From Halobacillus halophilus (GTDB lineage: Bacteria > Bacillota > Bacilli > Bacillales > Halobacillaceae), in the NCBI RefSeq assembly GCF_020171985.1, contig NZ_JAIVAL010000006.1:62001-126000 (forward strand): a stretch of 64,000 bases of DNA, in the 5' to 3' direction. The notes below the pieces were generated by a model that worked only from the letters and a program-made list of their open reading frames with translations, made no database searches and was not told the DNA's origin. Numbering within the stretch: position 1 is the stretch's first letter; each line of letters begins with the position of its first letter. Of this stretch, positions 58,272-64,000 are shown in pieces. A program made the translations under genes and the position numbers.

Positions 58272-59189
58272 ATGAGAGATTATCAAGAAATAAAATCAAA
58301 GCTCAGAGGATCGATGACCCCGGTCATCACACCTTTTAAAGCCAATCATGACATTGATTTTAATACCTTTTCAAGTCTTATTGAATTTCAATTGGAGAAT
58401 GGAACGCATGCGATTTCGGTGACTGGAACATCCGGGGAACCGAGCTCGTTAACAGAGGAGGAACGCATGCAGGTTATGCGTACGGCCCATCAAACCATTA
58501 ATGGCCGCGTTCCATTTGTGCCGGGAACAGGTTCCACCAATCACGATGAAACGATGCGCCTGACGAAAAAGGCAGAAGAGATCGGAGCGGATGCGGCGAT
58601 GGTCATCGTGCCTTACTATAACAAGCCGAATCAGCAGGCGTTATACAAGCACTTCAAAACGGTGGCAGACTCTGTCGAGATCCCGATTATCGTGTACAAT
58701 ATTCCGGGACGTACCGCCCAGAACCTGCATGTGGATACCTTAGCTCAGTTGAGCCAAGACTGCCCGAATATCATCGGGGTTAAAGAATCGAATAAAGACT
58801 TCGAACACGTCAATCGTGTACTCCTGAAGTGTGGCCGTGATTTTCTGTTGTTCTCGGGGATCGAACTGCTTTGCTATCCAATGCTTGCGATTGGCGGAGT
58901 AGGATCTGTAAGTGCTACAGCTAACGTCCTGCCAGGAAAAGTAGCTCAGATGCACGATGCCTGGTTCGACGGGGATGTCGTCACCGCTCAAAAACTCCAC
59001 TATGAATTGATGGAGCTGAATGATGTCCTGTTTAAAGATACGAATCCAGCGCCTGTGAAAGCAGCCCTTGGGATGATGGGCAAAATTGAACCTGTTCTAA
59101 GACTGCCGATGGATCTTCCATCTGAAGAACTGCAGAATGAAATTCGTGAGACTTTGAATAAATATGGTGTCAGCCTTCAATATGCCTAA
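58272..59189 (+). CDS. DapA-family (dihydrodipicolinate synthase-like) aldolase, probable hpa lower-pathway enzyme
   Basis: A 305-residue (beta/alpha)8 class I aldolase. Schiff-base Lys is in GVKESNKDFEHVNRV near residue 170 and the Tyr in VPYYNKPNQQALY near 117; GTSGEPSSLTEEERM is the pyruvate carboxylate loop. Family members include DHDPS and pyruvate aldolases. As last gene of the hpa operon it may cleave or form the C7 2-oxo-4-hydroxy diacid in place of HpaI. A role in lysine synthesis is less likely at this site. Function inferred from context. Confidence 0.7.
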   Translation: MRDYQEIKSKLRGSMTPVITPFKANHDIDFNTFSSLIEFQLENGTHAISVTGTSGEPSSLTEEERMQVMRTAHQTINGRVPFVPGTGSTNHDETMRLTKKAEEIGADAAMVIVPYYNKPNQQALYKHFKTVADSVEIPIIVYNIPGRTAQNLHVDTLAQLSQDCPNIIGVKESNKDFEHVNRVLLKCGRDFLLFSGIELLCYPMLAIGGVGSVSATANVLPGKVAQMHDAWFDGDVVTAQKLHYELMELNDVLFKDTNPAPVKAALGMMGKIEPVLRLPMDLPSEELQNEIRETLNKYGVSLQYA

Positions 59190-59201
59190 GTGAGTGATAA
59201 A

Positions 59202-59248
59202 AAGCGGTTTCTTTCCTATGAAGAAGTGGAAAGAACCGTTTTATTTTT
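59202..59248 (+). terminator. Terminator of the hpa operon
   Basis: GCGGTTTCTTTCC and GGAAAGAACCGT pair around TATGAAGAAGT, followed by TTTTATTTTTT. Confidence 0.9.
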
Positions 59249-59362
59249 TGGTAGAGATAAATCATTCTTAAACAAATAAGCTTCTTACCTTACTCATGTA
59301 ATGATCCTGTAGGAAATAGCGCAGGACGTGAAGAAATTGTTCAAGGAGAGGGAGGTGAAATA

Positions 59363-59596
59363 ATGGCTGACATTCATTTTGATGCCATGAAAATTAAAGG
59401 CATAACCAAAAGCTCAGAAGGGCATGAAATCCACTATCAGGTTTTTGATGTTAGTGGGCTAGACGATGGACAGGATTTTCAAGTGGAATATGAGACTAGT
59501 GATGACTTCACTCCCAAACAAGAGCAGTTAACGTTTAAACAAGGGACAGAGACGATAGAGTTTAAGGGGCATACTTTTTATTTGGATAATGTCTAG
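59363..59596 (+). CDS. Small hypothetical protein
   Basis: A 77-residue acidic protein with alternating hydrophobic pattern, probably beta-rich (IHYQVFDVSGLDDGQDF). GGGAGGTGA precedes the ATG. Unrecognised; may pair with the next small gene, which follows after 67 bases. Confidence 0.55.
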   Translation: MADIHFDAMKIKGITKSSEGHEIHYQVFDVSGLDDGQDFQVEYETSDDFTPKQEQLTFKQGTETIEFKGHTFYLDNV

Positions 59597-59663
59597 ATAT
59601 TAGAAGATTTAATATATAAATTCCCATGGTAATAGTTACTATCCATTAAAAAGGAGTGAAGAA

Positions 59664-59942
59664 ATGAGAACTCCCGAAGAAAAATTCACTAGTAATTCCC
59701 CGGAGCACGAAACCGAATATTGTACGATTTGGAAACGTGCTACTGTAAAACTGGAAGATGACAGGGTTGCAGCCATCGAACTTATTACTGTAAAAGAGTT
59801 GAATCGTGAAGAGATTAGATTCGCTTATTATAAGTTGGACGAGAAAGGAAAATTACGTTTAATCCCAAGACCCCTAGATGTAACTCACTCTGAATTAAAT
59901 CAGCTTATTGCAGAAGCGAAAGAAAAGAAGATCATCGATTAG
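59664..59942 (+). CDS. Small hypothetical protein
   Basis: A 92-residue charged protein (RATVKLEDDRVAAIELITV, then EIRFAYYKLDEKGKLRLIPR) of mixed alpha/beta pattern. AAAGGAGTG precedes the ATG. I do not recognise it. Followed at once by a terminator. Confidence 0.55.
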   Translation: MRTPEEKFTSNSPEHETEYCTIWKRATVKLEDDRVAAIELITVKELNREEIRFAYYKLDEKGKLRLIPRPLDVTHSELNQLIAEAKEKKIID

Positions 59943-59947
59943 TCGTT

Positions 59948-59975
59948 CAAGCATCCAGTTAGGGATGCTTTTTTT
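59948..59975 (+). terminator. Terminator
   Basis: AAGCATCC and GGATGCTT pair around AGTTAG, followed by TTTTT. Beyond it 59976-60330 is A+T-rich with no gene. Confidence 0.9.
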
Positions 59976-60333
59976 ACTCTAAATTAAGCTTCACAACTCC
60001 TCTAAGATAGCTTTGAAACTATCCCTTCCATCAAATCACGTATCCTCATATCCTCTTACCTAATTAAATGTTATTATTTTCCTCGAAATAATAGGGATCC
60101 TTACCGGGGCTATATTCTAGTGCCGAGTATTTTCTATCCCCTTTTTTCATTCCAAACACAAACAATTTAATGGACTAATTATCCTGACTACTTGTATGTA
60201 TAATCTAGAACCAATCACCCTATTTACGCTTTTCATATTTAATAAGTTCACTTAAATTGAGAAACATGATTAAGGGAATATTAGGATTATTCTCAATAAT
60301 GGCACTAATACATCTTGATTTTCAATAAACGGA

Positions 60334-60392
60334 TTGAATGTACGTACATATTGTAGTAGAATTAACTAAAATATAAAAATATACGTACAAGA
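60334..60392 (+). promoter_or_regulatory. araDBA promoter with two AraR-type boxes
   Basis: TTGAAT (60334-60339), 17-base spacer, TAGAAT (60357-60362). ATGTACGTACAT (60338-60349), a perfect palindrome, overlaps the -35 and spacer. ATACGTACAAG (60381-60391) lies downstream near the start codon. Both share GTACGTAC-like core with AraR operators, the arabinose-responsive repressor. The position of the first box blocks RNA polymerase binding. Confidence 0.8.
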
Positions 60393-60406
60393 CAAGGGGT
60401 GTAGAA

Positions 60407-61114
60407 ATGCTTGAAGGTTTGAAAGAGAAAGTATTGAGTGCGAACCAAAGTTTATCGAAGTATGGTCTTGTAACTTTTACTTGGGGGAATGTAAGCGGTA
60501 TCAGTAGAGAGGAAGGGCTTGTGGTAATTAAACCTAGTGGTGTTTCTTATGAAGAGCTTACTACAGAGGATATGAGTGTGGTAGATATGGAGGGGAATAT
60601 TGTGGAAGGTAAATTAAAGCCATCATCCGATACACCTACTCATCTCGTACTCTATAAAAATTTTCCTGAAATTGGCGGAGTTGTTCATACTCATTCCACG
60701 TGGGCCACTTCGTTTGCACAAGCTGGTGAAGGAATACCTGCTTTGGGTACGACTCATGCAGACTATTTCTATGGTGAGATTCCATGTACTCGTCCCATGA
60801 AACGAAATGAAATTCAAACAAACTACGAAGAAGAAACTGGACACGTAATTGTAGAGGAATTTGTGGAGAATAATATCGATCCAAACAGGGTGCCTGGAGT
60901 AATGGTACATAAGCATGCCCCTTTCAGTTGGGGAAAGGATCCGGAAGAAGCTATTCACAATGCAGTCGTAATGGAGGAAGTAGCAAAAATAGCTTGGCTG
61001 TCTAAAGGTATAGATCAGAATGTCCAATCCATGTCCTCAACCTTGCTTGATAAACATTATTTGCGAAAGCATGGAAAAGAAGCTTATTACGGTCAAACCA
61101 ATCAGGAGGGGTAA
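60407..61114 (+). CDS. araD: L-ribulose-5-phosphate 4-epimerase
   Basis: A 235-residue class II aldolase-fold, zinc-dependent epimerase converting L-ribulose 5-phosphate to D-xylulose 5-phosphate. The phosphate loop GNVSGISRE and TWGN at residues 24-38, KPSG at 43, metal ligands His in [11 protein letters not shown] near 95 and His in [12 protein letters not shown] near 167. First of araD-araB-araA, with the start 13 bases after a second AraR-type box. Confidence 0.95.
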   Translation: MLEGLKEKVLSANQSLSKYGLVTFTWGNVSGISREEGLVVIKPSGVSYEELTTEDMSVVDMEGNIVEGKLKPSSDTPTHLVLYKNFPEIGGVVHTHSTWATSFAQAGEGIPALGTTHADYFYGEIPCTRPMKRNEIQTNYEEETGHVIVEEFVENNIDPNRVPGVMVHKHAPFSWGKDPEEAIHNAVVMEEVAKIAWLSKGIDQNVQSMSSTLLDKHYLRKHGKEAYYGQTNQEG

Positions 61115-61116
61115 TT

Positions 61117-62805
61117 TTGAGCGAATATAAATATTCTGTGGGAATAGATTTTGGAAGCGAATCCGGAAGAGCAGTTCTAGTTCGTCTCTCAGACGGAAAA
61201 GAAATGACAGAGCATGTAACTCCTTATTCACATGGAGTCCTCACGGATCAACTGCCTCATAAAGATATCAAATTAGGTTACGAATGGGCATTGCAGAATC
61301 CTGATGATTATATTGAAGTGATAGAAAAGTCCGTACCCAAAGTTATAACTGACGCTGATGTTAATCCAGAAACTATTATTGGGATAGGAATTGACTTCAC
61401 AGCTTCTACAATCTTGCCAGTAGATGCATCAAATACGCCGCTATGTCAGCTTCCTGAGTTCCGGGATGATCCTCATAGCTGGGTGAAATTATGGAAACAT
61501 CATGCTGCCCAGGAAGAGGCCAATCAATTAAATAAGCTTGCGATGGAAAAAGGTGAGGAATTCTTATCTCGCTACGGAGGGAAGATTTCATCGGAATGGA
61601 TGATCCCGAAAATTATGGAAATCGCGAATAAAGCCCCTCATATATACAAGGAGGCGGATCGATTTATTGAAGCTACAGACTGGGTAGTGGCTCAATTAAC
61701 CGGGGAGCTTAAAAAGAACAGTTGTACAGCCGGATACAAAGCGATATGGAATAAGAGTGAAGGATATCCCGGTAAAGACTTTTTCTTAAGCCTGCATCCG
61801 CTCTTTGAAAATATTGATGAAAAATTGCGAGGGCAAATATATCCTCTAGGGACGAAAGCTGGAAACTTAACGGATAAATTCCAAAAATTGACGGGCTTGA
61901 GTCCAAATACAGCAGTAGCTGTGGGGAATGTAGATGCTCACTCGTCCGTACCCGCTATGGGCGTCGTATCTCCAGGGAAAATGGTTATGGTTATGGGGAC
62001 GTCAATTTGTCATATGGTCCTGGGCGAGGAAGAACGCTATGTTGAAGGTATGTGCGGAGTGGTGGAAGACGGAATTATCCCTGATTATTTTGGTTATGAA
62101 GCTGGACAATCAGCCGTAGGAGATATTTTCGGCTGGTTTGTTAATGAGCAGGTGCCTGCTTCAGTACGTGAAGAGGCACGGAAAAACGGAGAGAACGTCC
62201 ACAGCTGGCTTGAGAGGAACGCGGCGGAATATCAGCCGGGTGAGAGTGGATTACTGGCATTAGATTGGTGGAACGGGAACCGTTCCGTACTCGTTGATAC
62301 CGAACTCAGCGGAATGCTCGTGGGTATGACACTTCAAACAAAGCCGGAAGAAGTGTATCGAGCATTATTGGAAGCCACTGCCTTTGGCACCAGAAAAATT
62401 GTGGATGCTTTCCACGAGAATGGTGTAAATGTAGACGAACTCTACGCATGCGGCGGCCTCCCACAAAAAAATGAACTCCTCATGCAAATTTATGCGGACG
62501 TGACAAACCGAACGATCACCATAGCGGATTCCACTCAAACGCCCGCTCTTGGTGCGGCCCTGTTTGGTGCTGTTGCAGCCGGTAGACGTGCCGGAGGATT
62601 TGATACCGTTCTTGAAGCAGCCAGTGTAATGGGCCGTGTAAAAGAAAAAAAGTACAATCCAAATCAAGAAAACGTAGAAATATACAATCAGTTATATAAA
62701 GAATATGAGCGTTTGCATGATTATTTTGGCCGTGGTGAAAATGATGTCATGAAACGATTGAAAGAAATTCAAAAGCGAAGCGGTCAGGAAGTATTCATTC
62801 AATAA
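61117..62805 (+). CDS. araB: Ribulokinase
   Basis: A 562-residue FGGY-family sugar kinase that phosphorylates L-ribulose. N-terminal [15 protein letters not shown] phosphate-1 loop, GIDFTAST near 90, [19 protein letters not shown] near 448 as the adenosine/FGGY block. Start at TTG 61117, five bases after AGGAGGGG and two bases after the araD stop. Normal length for the family (about 560). Confidence 0.95.
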   Translation: MSEYKYSVGIDFGSESGRAVLVRLSDGKEMTEHVTPYSHGVLTDQLPHKDIKLGYEWALQNPDDYIEVIEKSVPKVITDADVNPETIIGIGIDFTASTILPVDASNTPLCQLPEFRDDPHSWVKLWKHHAAQEEANQLNKLAMEKGEEFLSRYGGKISSEWMIPKIMEIANKAPHIYKEADRFIEATDWVVAQLTGELKKNSCTAGYKAIWNKSEGYPGKDFFLSLHPLFENIDEKLRGQIYPLGTKAGNLTDKFQKLTGLSPNTAVAVGNVDAHSSVPAMGVVSPGKMVMVMGTSICHMVLGEEERYVEGMCGVVEDGIIPDYFGYEAGQSAVGDIFGWFVNEQVPASVREEARKNGENVHSWLERNAAEYQPGESGLLALDWWNGNRSVLVDTELSGMLVGMTLQTKPEEVYRALLEATAFGTRKIVDAFHENGVNVDELYACGGLPQKNELLMQIYADVTNRTITIADSTQTPALGAALFGAVAAGRRAGGFDTVLEAASVMGRVKEKKYNPNQENVEIYNQLYKEYERLHDYFGRGENDVMKRLKEIQKRSGQEVFIQ

Positions 62806-62823
62806 CCTAAAGGAGGAACCGGT

Positions 62824-64000
62824 ATGCAAGAGGGGAAAAAGCCAGTATTTTGGTTCGTAACAGGGAGTCAGCATTTATATGGGGAAGAAAGTTTAGAGAT
62901 CGTTGAAAACAATTCGATCGAACTAGTGAGTCAATTAAATAGCGAAGAGAAATTTCCATTTCCAATTGAATTTAAAAGTGTGCTGACGAATTCAGGTGAT
63001 ATAGAAGACCTTATGCGGCAGGCCAATGTAGATAAAAGCTGCAATGGAATTATTACCTGGATGCATACCTTTTCTCCAGGTAAAATGTGGATTTCAGGAT
63101 TGCACGCCCTGGAAAAACCACTGCTTCATTTACACACTCAATATTACAGGGAAGTACCCTGGGAAACCATTGATATGGATTATATGAATCTTCATCAATC
63201 CGCCCACGGAGATCGAGAATATGGGTTTGTAGGGACGAGACTTGGTATGTCAAGAAAAGTAGTAGCAGGTTATTGGGGAAATGAAGACGTTCAAGAAAAA
63301 ATAAAGGATTGGATGATAGTAGCTGCAGGTTATAATGAAAGTAAGAACATTCGTGTTGCCCGATTTGGGGATAATATGAGGAACGTGGCTGTTACAGATG
63401 GAGATAAAATAGAAGCACAAATTAAGTTTGGTTGGACTGTTGATTATTATGGTATTGGAGATTTAGTTGCTGAAATGGATGAGGTGGCTCCGGAGAAAAT
63501 AGAAAATTTGATGGATGAGTACAATAGCCTTTATCACTTGCCTGCATCCCCCGAAGAACTGGATGCCGTAAGAGAACAAGCGAGGATTGAGATAGGTCTT
63601 AAATCTTTCCTGGACAAAGGGGGTTACCAGGCATTTACTACTAACTTTGAGGATCTCCATGGAATGCACCAATTACCCGGGCTGGCAGTACAACGGCTAA
63701 TGGCTCAAGGATACGGGTTTGCCGGGGAAGGTGACTGGAGAACCGCAGCTCTTGTGCGACTAATGAAAGTAATGGCAGGTAATCAAGTAACTTCATTTAT
63801 GGAAGATTATACTTACCATTTAGAACAAGGAAATGAAATGGTACTCGGATCACATATGCTTGAAATATGTCCGACCATCACCGCCACTACACCTGAAGTT
63901 AAAGTCAGTCCATTGTCTATGGGAGGAAAGAGTGCTCCAGCGAGAATGGTTTTTGACAGCCAGGCAGGTGAGGCTATTAATGTTTCCATCGTAGAACTAG
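62824..64000 (+). CDS. araA: L-arabinose isomerase, 3' end outside the window
   Basis: About 392 of the expected ~495 residues are inside the window, open to the last base. It starts at ATG 62824 after AAAGGAGGA, with FWFVTGSQHLYGEE, ITWMHTFSPGKMWISGL and further on LEICPTITATTPEVKVSPLS by parts. It isomerises L-arabinose to L-ribulose. Third gene of the ara operon. Confidence 0.95.
   Translation, partial: MQEGKKPVFWFVTGSQHLYGEESLEIVENNSIELVSQLNSEEKFPFPIEFKSVLTNSGDIEDLMRQANVDKSCNGIITWMHTFSPGKMWISGLHALEKPLLHLHTQYYREVPWETIDMDYMNLHQSAHGDREYGFVGTRLGMSRKVVAGYWGNEDVQEKIKDWMIVAAGYNESKNIRVARFGDNMRNVAVTDGDKIEAQIKFGWTVDYYGIGDLVAEMDEVAPEKIENLMDEYNSLYHLPASPEELDAVREQARIEIGLKSFLDKGGYQAFTTNFEDLHGMHQLPGLAVQRLMAQGYGFAGEGDWRTAALVRLMKVMAGNQVTSFMEDYTYHLEQGNEMVLGSHMLEICPTITATTPEVKVSPLSMGGKSAPARMVFDSQAGEAINVSIVEL

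Overview
The window reads as chromosome from a moderately halophilic, spore-forming member of the Bacillaceae, most likely Halobacillus or a close relative. The reasons are strong Gram-positive ribosome binding sites, a fabI-cotO-cotY/Z spore coat locus with a sigma-K type promoter, the yjcA and yjcFGH genes of the Bacillus core, cation/proton antiporters and a C30 carotenoid tailoring pair. I place it by family recognition only; no search was run.

Layout. 1-9.8 kb: 5'-truncated mgtE with a CPA2 antiporter, an esterase, a carotenoid glycosyltransferase/acyltransferase pair, and small membrane or regulatory genes. 10.1-17.2 kb: fabI, the spore coat and yjc genes, an MBL-fold hydrolase, a YetF-type membrane protein and the yjcFGH operon. 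17.4-35.2 kb: a tRNA-Val(GAC) used repeatedly as an integration site. A 56-bp sequence spanning the tRNA 3' half and its downstream flank occurs three times identically (17499, 26080, 32739), and a decayed fourth relative lies near 35.13 kb. The first interval is a complete satellite-like island: integrase, divergent repressors, excisionase, primase-polymerase, helicase, a TerS-like gene and four short paralogues. The second carries a broken integrase plus a TIR protein and an OLD-family nuclease, so it looks like a defence island. The third holds a matrixin-like metalloprotease with a cysteine switch and a duplicated C-terminal domain.

35.4-42.3 kb: a lipoprotein, DegV, an MFS transporter, and a flavodoxin/membrane protein pair behind a near-perfect Rex operator. 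42.5-59.2 kb: a large aromatic catabolic region. It has an HisC-like aminotransferase, E1 alpha, E1 beta and E2 of a 2-oxo acid dehydrogenase, an NhaC-type carrier and an esterase, followed by the 4-hydroxyphenylacetate (homoprotocatechuate) meta-cleavage genes hpaG1-G2-F, a LysR regulator and hpaE-B-D-C. The last operon also holds a RibF-like FAD synthetase and a DapA-family aldolase. Together they suggest a route from an aromatic amino acid or its keto acid through ring cleavage to central metabolites, with FAD supply built in.

59.3-64 kb: two small unknown genes, then an arabinose operon araD-araB-araA whose promoter carries AraR-type palindromes; araA runs off the window. No CRISPR array, rRNA or intact insertion sequence was seen.
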